A DNA stretch of 64,000 bases from Clostridium estertheticum (GCF_026650985.1 NZ_CP086239.1:4614501-4678500), one strand, 5' to 3'; counted from the first letter of the stretch, positions 7,951 through 17,242 are shown. A program made the numbers and translations. Notes: generated by a model from the letters alone, not told the origin.

Positions 7951-8826
7951 GTGTTCGTAAACAAAGGAATAGATCTTCTAAATATATGTAAGGAAAAGAA
8001 TATACCAATTTGGGAATATACTATAATGTGTGAAATGGATGAGAGTGGGCTTTCACGAAGCCAAATTATTGAAAAGATGAGAAAAAATTTAAATACTATG
8101 AAAGAAGCAGCAGAATATGGGCTTACGAATGAAACTAGGTCAATAAGTGGGTTGATAGGAGGCGATGCAATTAAATTAAACAGGTATGCACAGGCTAAAA
8201 ATACATTAACAGGTGAATTTATGATAAAAGCAATGGCAAGAGCTGTTTCTTGCTCAGAGGTAAATGCAACTATGGGTAAAATAGTTGCAGCACCTACAGC
8301 GGGCTCTTGTGGGATAATCCCAGCTGTAGTTATTACTGCTGGTGAAAAGTTAAATAAAACTGAAGATGACTTGATTAATGCATTATTTACGGCTGCTGGA
8401 ATAGGTATTATAATTGCTAAAAATGCTACGCTATCAGGTGCTGAAGGTGGATGTCAGGCTGAATGTGGTTCGGCGGCAGCTATGGGCGCGGCCGCGGTAG
8501 TTGAAATGATGGGTGGAACCCCTGCTATGGCAATGGATGCAGCCGCTATTGTAATAAAAAACATATTAGGGCTAGTATGTGACCCAGTTGCAGGTTTGGT
8601 TGAAGTACCTTGCGCTAAACGAAATATAGCTGGGGCAGTAAGTGCTTTAACTACTGCAGATCTTGCTATGAGTGGAGTTACAAGTCGAATACCTTTTGAT
8701 GATACAGTAATTGCAATGTACAAGGTAGGTAAGCAATTGCCTTGCGAATTAAGAGAGACTGCTATGGGTGGACTTGCAACTACACCTACAGGGCTAAAAC
8801 TTGCAAAAGAAATTTTATCAAAATAA
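7951..8826 (+). CDS. sdaAA: L-serine dehydratase, iron-sulfur-dependent, alpha subunit
   Basis: 291 residues; GTG start behind GAGGGGG. This subunit holds the oxygen-sensitive [4Fe-4S] cluster. The cysteines expected as ligands or nearby are visible in AGSCGIIPAV, EGGCQAECGSAAAMG and VCDPVAGLVEVPCAKRN. The C-terminus GGLATTPTGLKLAKEI is typical. Partner of the upstream beta subunit. The iron-sulfur type fits an anaerobe. Confidence 0.96.
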   Translation: MFVNKGIDLLNICKEKNIPIWEYTIMCEMDESGLSRSQIIEKMRKNLNTMKEAAEYGLTNETRSISGLIGGDAIKLNRYAQAKNTLTGEFMIKAMARAVSCSEVNATMGKIVAAPTAGSCGIIPAVVITAGEKLNKTEDDLINALFTAAGIGIIIAKNATLSGAEGGCQAECGSAAAMGAAAVVEMMGGTPAMAMDAAAIVIKNILGLVCDPVAGLVEVPCAKRNIAGAVSALTTADLAMSGVTSRIPFDDTVIAMYKVGKQLPCELRETAMGGLATTPTGLKLAKEILSK

Positions 8827-8884
8827 AAAATATATAACATAATTTAATTTATTTTATAATATAATTAAACTAAAAGGTGATTAT

Positions 8885-9214
8885 TTGGCACATAGAAGAG
8901 TAGTTCAGAATTATTACAATGATATAAATAATCTGGCAGATGTATTAACTAAACTAGTTAATTCATATCGTTTATTAATAGGCGGAGCAAATGAATTAAA
9001 TGGAATTGCATTATCTAAAAAAAGCGACGTTAAGGATGCACTTAAAAGAGCGGATGGGGTAGGAAATATTATAGACGAGACAATAAAGGTGTTAGATGAT
9101 GCAAGTTATAGTTATATGTCTTATTGTAAAATGAAAACCGAAATTATGAAAAGCAAGCTTCAAATAGAGTATATAGAAACAGAAATTGATGAGGACTTAA
9201 GGTTAAAAGATTAA
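8885..9214 (+). CDS. Small helical protein of unknown function
   Basis: 109 residues, TTG start behind AAAGGTGAT. No domain recognised. It is hydrophilic with no membrane segment and reads as amphipathic helix throughout (YYNDINNLADVLTKLVNSY, LDDASYSYMSYCKMKTEI), one cysteine. Base use matches its neighbours, and it ends before a good terminator, so it is probably a real gene that may be read through from sdaAA 58 bases upstream. Function not inferred. Confidence 0.65.
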   Translation: MAHRRVVQNYYNDINNLADVLTKLVNSYRLLIGGANELNGIALSKKSDVKDALKRADGVGNIIDETIKVLDDASYSYMSYCKMKTEIMKSKLQIEYIETEIDEDLRLKD

Positions 9215-9269
9215 GGTAAGTTGTTTGATTTTACGTGAATCATAAGAATATTAGAAATATTAATTGGTA

Positions 9270-9318
9270 CCTATTAGTTAAATACATAAAAAATGTATTT
9301 AACTAATAGGCATTTTTT
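9270..9318 (+). terminator. Intrinsic terminator after the sda operon
   Basis: A perfect 18-base stem (CCTATTAGTTAAATACAT with its complement) with a 5-base A loop is followed by CATTTTTT. It ends the sda-linked transcript and also stands between it and the convergent pssA gene. Confidence 0.9.
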
Positions 9319-9378
9319 GTATGATTAAATTAATAATAGAGATTTAAAATGAATTTTATATTATAATTCAAATCTTTG

Positions 9379-9891
9379 TCACATTTTTTTAATTTTAAAT
9401 TTACTTACCATAAGGTAAGAGAGTATAAACATTATAATAATAGTAAGTGGGAAGTTATGCGGTGAGTTTAAAGTAACTAGAGCATAAAGTGCTACGAGTA
9501 TTCCGGCTAAAGTAATAGGAATACCTGTATAAACATTATTAAATGTAGAGTTATTATATCTTGCTAGTCTATATGCACCAGCTACAGGGTATACTAAAAA
9601 ACAAACATAACCTAAATTTCCAAGCGAGATGAAATCATATAAATTAAATATTAATACAGCCGGTGCAACTCCAAAAGATACTAAATCTGCTAATGAATCT
9701 AGTTCTTTTCCAAGTTCACTAGATACTTTTAAAAGTCGTGCTACTTGACCATCATATCTGTCCATAAGAGCAGCTAACAATATAAAAATTACAGATAACT
9801 TGTAATTAGCTTGAAATGTCATTAACAAAGATAACAAACCAAAAACTAAATTTCCAAAGGTAAGAATATTTGGTATAAAAGATTTTTCCAC
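9379..9891 (-). CDS. pssA: CDP-diacylglycerol--serine O-phosphatidyltransferase
   Basis: 170 residues; makes phosphatidylserine in the membrane from CDP-diacylglycerol and serine. The CDP-alcohol phosphotransferase signature is intact: DG, then QVAR, then G, then D...D in the segment from DRYDGQVARLL to LDSLADLVSFG. About five hydrophobic helices follow. The start is a GTG at 9891 behind GGGAGTGG. Single gene, convergent with the sda operon. The related PgsA enzymes share the motif, but the FGNLVFGL start and LADLVSFGVAPA segment point to PssA. Confidence 0.93.
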   Translation of the reverse strand: MEKSFIPNILTFGNLVFGLLSLLMTFQANYKLSVIFILLAALMDRYDGQVARLLKVSSELGKELDSLADLVSFGVAPAVLIFNLYDFISLGNLGYVCFLVYPVAGAYRLARYNNSTFNNVYTGIPITLAGILVALYALVTLNSPHNFPLTIIIMFILSYLMVSKFKIKKM

Positions 9892-10038
9892 TAAACACCA
9901 CTCCCTAAATAATAAAATTGCATTATAAACTTAATACTAGGTTAGCATATAATTTGTATAAAAGATATTTTTAATTATACAGTATTTTATAATAATAATA
10001 AAATATACAAATATTGCAGCGACCAAGGAGATGATTTT

Positions 10039-10128
10039 ATGTTTTCTAAAAAAAATATAAGCAGAATAAAAAACATTAATATAAATTTTTCATTATGGTT
10101 AAAATATAATAATCGTTATCTAACATAA
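10039..10128 (+). CDS. Possible 29-residue small protein
   Basis: An ATG at 10039 follows a full AAGGAGATGA ribosome site with ideal spacing and reads 29 codons to TAA at 10126-10128. The peptide begins MFSKKNISRIKN and is basic (several Lys and Arg) with one Trp. It ends 23 bases before the CBS-domain gene, so it may be its leader cistron. The only evidence is the ribosome site and position; chance occurrence is possible. Confidence 0.35.
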   Translation: MFSKKNISRIKNININFSLWLKYNNRYLT

Positions 10129-10151
10129 AGAGATATGAGGAGGATTATAAA

Positions 10152-10583
10152 ATGAAAATTTCGGAAATAATGACTAAAGAAGTTATAAGTTTATCGGTAG
10201 ATGATACAGTTGAACGTGCAGCCCAAATTATGAGAGAGTATAATATAGGATCAATTCCCGTAAATACAGAGGGTAGAGGAGTAGTTGGTATTATAACTGA
10301 TAGAGATATAATTTTAAGATGTGTAGCAGAAGGTAAGGACACTAAAATACAAAATATAAGAGAAATTATGACTTCTAACCCAGTAGTAGGAGATGAAAAT
10401 ATAGATGTTAATGATGCTACTAGGATTATGGGTGAGAGGCAAATAAGAAGATTGCCAATTACTTCAAATAGTGAATTAATTGGGATCGTATCACTAGGAG
10501 ATTTAGCATTAGAACCAAATTTAAAACAGGAAACTACAGACGTCTTGGGTGAAATTTCAATTCCTTGTTCACATTGTTTTTAA
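10152..10583 (+). CDS. CBS-domain protein
   Basis: 143 residues made of two CBS domains (about residues 5-60 and 70-125), recognisable by MTKEVISLSVDDTVERAAQ and GIVSLGDLAL. CBS pairs bind adenine nucleotides and act as sensors. The tail after residue 125 is short and ends CSHCF, a CxxC pair that might bind metal. Ribosome site AGGAGG. Followed by a terminator, so it is a single gene (or with the small frame upstream). Confidence 0.88.
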   Translation: MKISEIMTKEVISLSVDDTVERAAQIMREYNIGSIPVNTEGRGVVGIITDRDIILRCVAEGKDTKIQNIREIMTSNPVVGDENIDVNDATRIMGERQIRRLPITSNSELIGIVSLGDLALEPNLKQETTDVLGEISIPCSHCF

Positions 10584-10617
10584 AGCCAATTGTAAATAAG
10601 TCTAATATTATTTAGTG

Positions 10618-10656
10618 AAAATCCACAAGAAAATGGAATCTTGTGGATTTAATTTT
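10618..10656 (+). terminator. Intrinsic terminator after the CBS gene
   Basis: AAATCCACAAG and CTTGTGGATTT form a perfect 11-base stem with a 10-base loop, followed by AATTTT. Confidence 0.8.
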
Positions 10657-10715
10657 AAAGAGGTATAATGTTTATAAATAAATCGTTAAATTAGGCGGAA
10701 ATAGGAGAGAATGGA

Positions 10716-11603
10716 ATGAATAAGGTGAAGTTTATTTACAACCCATATTCTGGAGAAAGCACTATAACATCAGATTTAGATCAAATAATAATGATTCATC
10801 AAAAATATAAGTATACAATAGTACCATATAGAATATGTAATGAATATCCTATATCAGATGCTTTTTTTGACATAGATGAAGGTTATAAATATGTCTTAAT
10901 AGCAGGTGGCGATGGAACAATAGATAGTGTAGTAAATGAGATGAAAAAAAGGAAAATCGATTTGCCTATAGCAATACTTCCCGTAGGCACTGCAAATGAT
11001 TTTGCAAATTATATAGGAATGCCGCATGATGTGTATGATGCGTGTTATCAGATATTAAATAGTGATGCAAAAAAGATAGATTTAGGAAAGATAAATGATA
11101 AATATTTTGTAAACGTAGCGAGTACAGGGTTATTCACAGATATATCTCAGAAAATGGATATGAATCTTAAAAATACTATAGGTAAATTGGCGTATTATGT
11201 AAAGGGAATAGAGCAATTGCCAAATTTCAGAAAATTAAAGATAAAGGTCACTTCAGATGAAGTTTTATTTGATGGTGATATGTACTTAATGTTAGTATTT
11301 AATGGACAAACCGCAGGAAGTATGAGGTTTGCATACAAGGCTAAAGTGGACGATGGACTTTTAGATGTAATAATAATAAAGGCTGGAAATATGAAAAACA
11401 TTTTAAATATTTTCATCAAAATGTTAAGAAATGAGCACCTTGAGAATGTTGAGGGAATTGTTTATTTTAAGACTAGTAAGCTCGAAATAGAATGTCACGA
11501 GGATATCGTTACAGACATAGATGGGGAGAGAGGACCAGATTTTCCTCTGATTATTACTTGTGAAAAGGGTGGAATATCTATAATAGGATCTAAAATACAA
11601 TAA
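10716..11603 (+). CDS. Diacylglycerol/lipid kinase (YegS/DagK family)
   Basis: 295 residues. The nucleotide-binding loop AGGDGTIDSVVNEM (about residue 65) and the PVGTANDFANYIGM segment are diagnostic of the diacylglycerol kinase catalytic fold; DIDGERGPDFP near the C-terminus completes it. Likely phosphorylates diacylglycerol or another lipid at the membrane face. Ribosome site ATAGGAGAG. A membrane protein gene follows 64 bases later. Confidence 0.9.
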   Translation: MNKVKFIYNPYSGESTITSDLDQIIMIHQKYKYTIVPYRICNEYPISDAFFDIDEGYKYVLIAGGDGTIDSVVNEMKKRKIDLPIAILPVGTANDFANYIGMPHDVYDACYQILNSDAKKIDLGKINDKYFVNVASTGLFTDISQKMDMNLKNTIGKLAYYVKGIEQLPNFRKLKIKVTSDEVLFDGDMYLMLVFNGQTAGSMRFAYKAKVDDGLLDVIIIKAGNMKNILNIFIKMLRNEHLENVEGIVYFKTSKLEIECHEDIVTDIDGERGPDFPLIITCEKGGISIIGSKIQ

Positions 11604-11667
11604 ATTATGCATAATTTCATATATTAATTAATAAATATTAACAGTAGCAATTTAGGGGAGAGTAAGA

Positions 11668-12303
11668 ATGAAAATATATTTTTTACTGCTGTTTATAATG
11701 ATTTTATTATTATATGAAGGTATAATTTGTAGTCTATATTATGTGCCAAGAAAAATCAAAATAATAAGTTTTGTAGCTTTAAGTTTAATGGCATTTAGAT
11801 ACATATCGTTATTAATACTTTTAATTGTAAATGATCAAAATTATTTATATATGTTAAAACCTTTAGTATATACAAACTTTTTGTGTATACCAATATGTGG
11901 CATTATCTCAGTTTTTATATTTGCTAGAAAAAACACGATTAAATTAAGAAAAATTATATTAATATCTGGAATTTTGTGTTTAGGTTATTGTATTGTTATA
12001 TATAACTCTAATGCAAATACTGCTATATCAAATCTTTATGGACATACTATAAAATTACAATTAGAAAATTATTTTCATTTTACGTCACTTATAATAAATT
12101 CAATCCTTATAATTATGGGTATAAACCTATTTAACAGACGCTATTCAAATAAACTGGGAGCATCATTAATAGTTATATCAGCGAGTATTACATTAATAGC
12201 AGTTCTTCTAACTTCAATAAATACAAGTTTCAATTTTTTATTTCTAGGAGATATTTCTTGGATTTTAACAATGGATTATGCTTTGAATAAAGTTAAAAGA
12301 TGA
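11668..12303 (+). CDS. Polytopic membrane protein of unknown function
   Basis: 211 residues with about six hydrophobic helices spread over the whole length (for example IYFLLLFIMILLLYEGIICSLYY at the start) and short basic loops. No motif recognised. It may be co-transcribed with the lipid kinase and is followed by a terminator hairpin. Function not inferred. Confidence 0.65.
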   Translation: MKIYFLLLFIMILLLYEGIICSLYYVPRKIKIISFVALSLMAFRYISLLILLIVNDQNYLYMLKPLVYTNFLCIPICGIISVFIFARKNTIKLRKIILISGILCLGYCIVIYNSNANTAISNLYGHTIKLQLENYFHFTSLIINSILIIMGINLFNRRYSNKLGASLIVISASITLIAVLLTSINTSFNFLFLGDISWILTMDYALNKVKR

Positions 12304-12321
12304 ACCTTAAAGTGAGATATT

Positions 12322-12370
12322 AAAAGACATATACAGCTAAAATTACAGCTATATATGTCTTTTGTTTTTT
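12322..12370 (+). terminator. Terminator between the membrane protein and ygiQ-type gene
   Basis: AAAGACATATA-cAGCT pairs with AGCT-ATATATGTCTTT; a T-rich tract TTTTGTTTTTTGTTTTTT follows. It separates two convergent genes. Confidence 0.75.
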
Positions 12371-12375
12371 GTTTT

Positions 12376-14385
12376 TTATCCTTGTCGTTTTCTAGGGCTA
12401 AGGTTTGATGTACGTTTTTTAGAGGGTTTCGGAGCAGTCTTTAAATTTGGTTTTGATGTTGTTTTTAAAGAAGGTTTTGTAAAAGTCCTTGGAGCAGGTT
12501 CAGAAACATGGCCAGGTTCTGTATTTGGTGTCCTAAACTTAGAATGTTTCTTCCCTTGATACTTTGGATGATTATTTGCTTTGGTAGGTCTTGATGGTAT
12601 TAATGATTTTTTATCAGAACCAATCAAATCTTCTCTATGAGCTTTTACTAGTGCCTCTCTTACAATGCTGTAGTTTTCTGGATTTTTAAATTGCATAAGA
12701 GCTCTTTGCATGTTTTTTTCCTTTTGTTCGGTTGGAACATAAACCTTTGCTCCACTAAAAGGATTTACTCCAGTATAAAATATAGTAGTAGATAAACTGC
12801 CAGGTGTTGGGTAAAAGTCTTGAACCTGTTCTGGAGTGTAACCCATTTCGTTTATATATTCTGATAATTTAATTGATTCTTTTAAGTCACACCCTGGGTG
12901 GCTTGACATAAAGTATGGAACCAAAAATTGATCTTTATCTAGTTCTTTATTAGTTTCGTTATATTTTTTGACAAACCTATCAAACACTTCTTGTTTTGAT
13001 TTTCCCATTTGGTCTAGTACTTTGTCACTAATGTGTTCTGGGGCTACTTTTAATTGTCCGCTAATATGATGTTCACATAATTCTTCGAAAAATTTAGTGT
13101 TTTTATCATATATTAAATAATCGTATCTTATTCCAGAACGAATAAAAACTTTTTTAATGTTCGGAATTACTCTAACCTTTCTTAATAAATCTAAGTATTC
13201 AGTGTGGTCAATAATAAGATTCTTGCATGGAGTTGGGAACATGCATTGTTTATCACGACATACACCTACTTTTTCTTGAATCTTGCAAGCTCTGTGTCTA
13301 AAATTTGCAGTAGGACCACCAATATCGTGAATGTATCCTTTGAAATTCTTTAAGGTAGTTAAAAGAGTAGCTTCGTCTATTATAGAGTTCTGACTTCTAT
13401 TTTGTATAACTCGACCTTGATGAAATGTTAATGCACAAAATGAACAACTACCAAAACAACCTCTATGGCTTGTTATAGAAAATTCAACTTCTTTTATTGC
13501 GGGAATACCACCTTTAGCTTCATATATAGGATGGTAGGTTCTGGTGTATGGTAAACCATAAGTTATATCCATTTCAGCTTGGGTTAAAGATATCTGAGGA
13601 GCATTTTGAACTACATATCTGTCATTATGCTTTTGTACAATAGTCTTTCCTCTTATATCGTCTTGTTCTAATGATTGTAATTTGTAACTCTGCGCATAAG
13701 CAAGTTTATCAGTAGAGACAGTTTCAAAAGAAGAAACTTCGACATAATCTTCAAGGTCACTAATATCTTTTGTAGCATATACAGTACCCCTAATAGAAGT
13801 CATTTTTTCTATACTCATACCATATTTAAAAAGATTAGCCATTTCAACTATGGTTTTCTCTCCCATGCCATAAAGTAGCAAGTCGGCTTTAGCATCGATT
13901 AATAAACTTCGCCTTACTTTATTGGACCAATAATCATAGTGGGCAAATCGCCTAAGACTTGCCTCTATACCACCAATTACAATTGGAACATTTTTAAAGG
14001 CTTCCCTGGCCCTGTTACAATATACAATTACGGCTCTATCTGGTCTGTGACCTGATTCACCACCTGGAGAATAAAGATCATCATGTCTCTTTTTCTTTGC
14101 TGCTGTATAGTGATTAACCATAGAATCTATATTTCCAGAGTTTATAATGAATGCGAATTTAGGTTTACCAAGGCTTCTAAAATCTTCAATGCCCTCCCAA
14201 TCGGGTTGGGCTATAATGCCTACAGTAAAGCCTTCTCGCTCTAGAGTTCTTCCAATTATAGCGCTGCCAAAGGATGGATGATCTATATATGCATCCCCTG
14301 TAATTATTATAAAATCTAATTGAGATATATTTCTTTCTTTTAAATCATTCATGCAAATGGGTAAAAATTGTTTATTTACTATCAT
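12376..14385 (-). CDS. YgiQ family radical SAM protein
   Basis: 669 residues. Radical SAM core with the cluster-binding CFGSCSFC near residue 315 ([19 protein letters not shown]), preceded by a B12-binding-like N-terminal region and followed by the family's C-terminal domain. The reaction of YgiQ proteins is not established. The last 60 or so residues are a low-complexity, strongly basic Lys/Pro/Thr/Ser tail ([20 protein letters not shown]), suggesting nucleic acid or ribosome contact. Start ATG behind AGGAGG. Single minus-strand gene. Confidence 0.92.
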   Translation of the reverse strand: MIVNKQFLPICMNDLKERNISQLDFIIITGDAYIDHPSFGSAIIGRTLEREGFTVGIIAQPDWEGIEDFRSLGKPKFAFIINSGNIDSMVNHYTAAKKKRHDDLYSPGGESGHRPDRAVIVYCNRAREAFKNVPIVIGGIEASLRRFAHYDYWSNKVRRSLLIDAKADLLLYGMGEKTIVEMANLFKYGMSIEKMTSIRGTVYATKDISDLEDYVEVSSFETVSTDKLAYAQSYKLQSLEQDDIRGKTIVQKHNDRYVVQNAPQISLTQAEMDITYGLPYTRTYHPIYEAKGGIPAIKEVEFSITSHRGCFGSCSFCALTFHQGRVIQNRSQNSIIDEATLLTTLKNFKGYIHDIGGPTANFRHRACKIQEKVGVCRDKQCMFPTPCKNLIIDHTEYLDLLRKVRVIPNIKKVFIRSGIRYDYLIYDKNTKFFEELCEHHISGQLKVAPEHISDKVLDQMGKSKQEVFDRFVKKYNETNKELDKDQFLVPYFMSSHPGCDLKESIKLSEYINEMGYTPEQVQDFYPTPGSLSTTIFYTGVNPFSGAKVYVPTEQKEKNMQRALMQFKNPENYSIVREALVKAHREDLIGSDKKSLIPSRPTKANNHPKYQGKKHSKFRTPNTEPGHVSEPAPRTFTKPSLKTTSKPNLKTAPKPSKKRTSNLSPRKRQG

Positions 14386-14548
14386 ATAATCCTCCTGAGA
14401 GATTAGTCGAATCTTTAGCTCGTTTAATTATTATTAATTAAAGTAAAGTTCGTTTTCTTGTGTTTACGGTATATAATAATATTAACATATCTATAGAAAA
14501 ATATGAACTAGAAAAGTTTATAAATATAATTGAATTTAACTTTTTTAG

Positions 14549-14576
14549 TTGCATTTTGAAGTATATATAATATAAT
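14549..14576 (+). promoter_or_regulatory. Possible promoter of the MgtE-N/CBS gene
   Basis: TTGCAT at 14549-14554 and TATAAT at 14571-14576 with 16-base spacing. If used, the transcript carries a leader of about 240 bases that contains the small frame and hairpin described next. Confidence 0.4.
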
Positions 14577-14664
14577 TATATAGAAAGAATATTTTTTATA
14601 ATTAACTTAAAATAATATAATATACTAATATAGAAGAAAAAAAAATTACAGGTGGTGAAAATAA

Positions 14665-14739
14665 ATGGAAAATGGCCCTCGAAGTAGAAGGTCAAAATTT
14701 ATTTTAAAATTAAATATTATTATGCAGAGAATTTCTTAG
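14665..14739 (+). CDS. Possible 24-residue leader peptide upstream of the MgtE-N/CBS gene
   Basis: ATG at 14665 lies behind AGGTGGTGA and reads 24 codons to TAG at 14737-14739. The peptide starts MENGPRSRRSKF and is basic. Its last codons (ATG CAG AGA ATT) are the left arm of a long stem whose right arm lies just before the ribosome site of the main gene. That arrangement is what a translation-controlled leader would need. It is a prediction from layout only; no known leader peptide was matched. Confidence 0.4.
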   Translation: MENGPRSRRSKFILKLNIIMQRIS

Positions 14740-14820
14740 AGTATAAATTGACATAGATAAGGTAGGAATGAAAGTCAATGAGTTAATTCCATTTTGATGT
14801 TTCTCTGCATAAGAGGAGGG
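14722..14820 (+). promoter_or_regulatory. Structured leader with a long-range stem before the MgtE-N/CBS gene
   Basis: ATGCAGAGAA (14722-14731) pairs perfectly with TTCTCTGCAT (14801-14810). The ribosome site AGGAGGG follows at 14813-14819. Inside the stem ATTGAC (14747-14752) can pair with GTCAAT (14774-14779), and GGAAT (14765-14769) can alternatively pair with ATTCC (14786-14790), so two exclusive folds exist. I did not recognise M-box, yybP-ykoY or fluoride riboswitch signatures. A metal-responsive role is inference from the gene. Confidence 0.5.
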
Positions 14821-14826
14821 ATATCT

Positions 14827-16089
14827 ATGGAAATAATTTCTGCGTTTTTTTTAAGTTCAATCTTAAATAAAAATGTGTATGATGAGTTTGAAGATAATAT
14901 TGGGAAGCTATTTGATATTTATGTTACTACTGAGCAAGGATATCCAAGAGTTATAGGATATAAAATTAAAAAGGAAAGTGAAATTTTTAATTATGAATTT
15001 AGAAATATTGAAGTAGGAAAAGAAGACAAAAAAATAACCGTACAGGTAAGAGGGGTTAAAGAGATAATTCCTAGAAAATTTTCTTATCTTTTATCTAAAC
15101 ATTTATTGAATAAACAAATAGTAGATGTTAATGGAAAAAAAGTAGTTAAAGTTAATGATTTAACCATGACGAAAGTTGGTGGAGAAATAAGAGTTATAGC
15201 TGTAGAATCAGGTATTATTGCAGCGGCTAGAAAATATAAATTAGATGGCATAATAAAAATTTTTTATAATATTTTAGGCAGAAAACCTCAAGATAATAGT
15301 ATAACTTGGGAAAGTGTTCAATCACTCGAGATGGTGGATCACAGCTTAAAACTAACGCAGCCATATTCAAAACTTACTAAACTTCATCCAGCAGATCTTG
15401 CAGATATTTTAGAGGGACTAGATACATCCGCCAGAAATAAAATTTTTGAAAGTCTAGACAAGGATTTGGCAGCACATACTCTAGAAGAATTGCAGCCAGA
15501 GGTTCAAGCAGATATTTTAAGTACTATTAATAATCTGCTTGCACAAGAAATCTTAGATGAAATGCCTAATGATGAGATTGCGGACATTTTAGATGAAATG
15601 AAGGAAGACGACGCAGAAAAGATTCTGTTGAATTTTAATAAAGATGATGAAGAAGAAATTAGAAATCTTATGAATTATGAAGAAGAAGTTGTTGGTAGCA
15701 TAATGAATAAGGATTTTATATCTTTTAATGTAAATATTACTGCTAGTGCAACTATTGAAATTTTAAGGGAACTTCAGCCTGAAGATGAGGTAATACATTA
15801 TATATATATCGTAGATGAGGATAAAAAACTTCAAGGAGTCATTTCTTTAAGAAATTTAGTTCTTTCAGCTCCTGCGAGGAAACTTAAAGATATCATGGAC
15901 GATAAAGTTATTAGAATAAAAGATAGTCAAGATATCGAGGAAGCTGTTGAAATAGCACTTAAATATGATTTGATTTCTTTACCAGTAGTTGATATTGATG
16001 AAAAATTATGTGGAATAGTAATTATGAACGATATTATTGAAGAACTATTGTCTCCAAGATGGAAAAGAAAACTTAAAAAAATAATATAA
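14827..16089 (+). CDS. Soluble MgtE N-terminal-like/CBS protein with a PRC-barrel-like start
   Basis: 420 residues; ATG at 14827 is chosen because AGGAGGG lies 7 bases upstream, and the longer frame begins inside the leader stem. Residues 1-90 resemble a PRC-barrel, residues about 190-300 are the helical MgtE N-domain (KLHPADLADILEGLD, EILDEMPNDEIADILDEM), and residues 300-415 are two CBS domains. There is no MgtE membrane pore. In other clostridia such proteins accompany Nramp-type metal transporters; none is adjacent here. Probably a Mg- or Mn-sensing regulator protein rather than a transporter. Confidence 0.8.
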   Translation: MEIISAFFLSSILNKNVYDEFEDNIGKLFDIYVTTEQGYPRVIGYKIKKESEIFNYEFRNIEVGKEDKKITVQVRGVKEIIPRKFSYLLSKHLLNKQIVDVNGKKVVKVNDLTMTKVGGEIRVIAVESGIIAAARKYKLDGIIKIFYNILGRKPQDNSITWESVQSLEMVDHSLKLTQPYSKLTKLHPADLADILEGLDTSARNKIFESLDKDLAAHTLEELQPEVQADILSTINNLLAQEILDEMPNDEIADILDEMKEDDAEKILLNFNKDDEEEIRNLMNYEEEVVGSIMNKDFISFNVNITASATIEILRELQPEDEVIHYIYIVDEDKKLQGVISLRNLVLSAPARKLKDIMDDKVIRIKDSQDIEEAVEIALKYDLISLPVVDIDEKLCGIVIMNDIIEELLSPRWKRKLKKII

Positions 16090-16090
16090 A

Positions 16091-16131
16091 AAAATACACT
16101 GTGGCTTATATTAGCACAGTGTATTTTTTTT
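16091..16131 (+). terminator. Intrinsic terminator after the MgtE-N/CBS gene
   Basis: AAAATACACTGTG and CACAGTGTATTTT form a perfect 13-base stem followed by a run of T. Confidence 0.92.
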
Positions 16132-16195
16132 GGAATTAAGCACAAACTAATACTATTAATGACATTTATATATTGTTATTTAAGGAGGAATAGGT

Positions 16196-16909
16196 TTGAG
16201 GCTTAAAAAACATTTACTCAAAAGATGTAGCGCTGTAGTTATGATTATTTTAATAGCATATTTTTCAAGTGAAGTTTATTTTAATATTTATAGTAAGCAA
16301 GTTATAGCACAGGTTTATAAATATGGCGCGCGTGGTGAACAAGTTAAACAAATTCAAACTAAATTAAAAAAGTGGGGATTTTATAAGGAAAGTGTTGATG
16401 GAATATATGGCTACAATACATATCTTTCCGTTAAGTCTTTTCAAAAAAGCAATGGATTAAAAGTAGACGGAATAGCAGGAAATTCAACACTCGCAGCTAT
16501 AGGGCTTCCGTCTAGTACGCAGGCCTCTGGATCGCCTTCTAACAAAAATGTAACGAATAATAAGGATGTAGATTTAGTAGCTAAACTTATAAATGGAGAG
16601 GCTAGAGGAGAACCTTATGAGGGTCAGGTGGCTGTTGGAGCAACAATTTTAAATAGAACAAGAGATGCAAGATTTCCATCTACAATAGCAGCGGTAATTT
16701 ATCAACCAGGTGCATTCACGGCGATTGTGGATGGACAAATAAATGCAAAAATTGAAGAAAGTTCTATAAGGGCCGCAAGAGATGCACTAAACGGATGGGA
16801 TCCTTCTGGAGGTGCTGTATTCTATTTCAATCCTGCCACAAGTACGAACAAGTGGATATGGTCACGTACACTTATAAAAGTAATTGGTAAACATAGATTT
16901 TGCAGCTAA
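16196..16909 (+). CDS. sleB: Spore cortex-lytic enzyme SleB type
   Basis: 237 residues. An N-terminal membrane/signal segment (VVMIILIAYFSS) leads to a peptidoglycan-binding domain (GEQVKQIQTKLKKWGFY ... VDGIAGNSTLAAIGL, about residues 43-100) and a Hydrolase_2 domain with the catalytic glutamate in LINGEARGEPYEGQVAV. Such enzymes cut spore cortex peptidoglycan during germination. TTG start behind AAGGAGG. Terminator follows, so it is a single gene. Clear sign of a spore-former. A cell-wall hydrolase of the CwlJ type is the alternative, but the binding domain favours SleB. Confidence 0.9.
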   Translation: MRLKKHLLKRCSAVVMIILIAYFSSEVYFNIYSKQVIAQVYKYGARGEQVKQIQTKLKKWGFYKESVDGIYGYNTYLSVKSFQKSNGLKVDGIAGNSTLAAIGLPSSTQASGSPSNKNVTNNKDVDLVAKLINGEARGEPYEGQVAVGATILNRTRDARFPSTIAAVIYQPGAFTAIVDGQINAKIEESSIRAARDALNGWDPSGGAVFYFNPATSTNKWIWSRTLIKVIGKHRFCS

Positions 16910-16935
16910 CTATTCATCATGATAAATTTCACAGG

Positions 16936-16974
16936 AGCTACCTGGTAAAATAAAATTTACCAAGTGGCTTTTTT
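16936..16974 (+). terminator. Intrinsic terminator after sleB
   Basis: AGCTACCTGGTAAA pairs with TTTACCAAGTGGCT through two G-U pairs, followed by TTTTTT. Confidence 0.85.
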
Positions 16975-17088
16975 ATAAATGTTTGTAAAACCTTATACTT
17001 CATTATAAGTTATTGTTAAATTGGAAGTATATAATTATATTGCCATATACAATAGAATTATTTATAATATGGTATATACTTAATAAGT

Positions 17089-17202
17089 ATGTGTAAACAT
17101 TTAACACATATTTCATACAAATTTTACATAAAAACTGGTAAAGCATGCAACTAAATATAAGGTCTCACGTATATTATGTGAAATGTTTTTTTAAAACCAG
17201 TT
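17089..17202 (+). promoter_or_regulatory. Upstream region of the ECF sigma gene with two inverted repeats
   Basis: The gap from sleB to the sigma gene holds an operator-like palindrome ATGTGTAAA-cat-TTAACACAT (17089-17109) and, further on, AACTGGT (17133-17139) paired with ACCAGTT (17196-17202) enclosing TCACGTA/TATGTGA. The second would fold in the leader. The typical ECF self-promoter could not be located with confidence. Confidence 0.4.
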
Positions 17203-17242
17203 GGATTTATAAAAAAACAAATTATGATGGGGGTACTGCTTA

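Noticed and set aside
12362-12559. 65-codon plus-strand frame at the 3' end of the ygiQ-type gene
   Set aside because: Antisense to the Lys/Pro-rich tail of the radical SAM protein; its Phe/Gly pattern is the mirror of that tail.
14641-14826. M-box, yybP-ykoY or fluoride riboswitch before the MgtE-N/CBS gene
   Set aside because: None of their conserved cores could be found; the region is reported as an unassigned leader.
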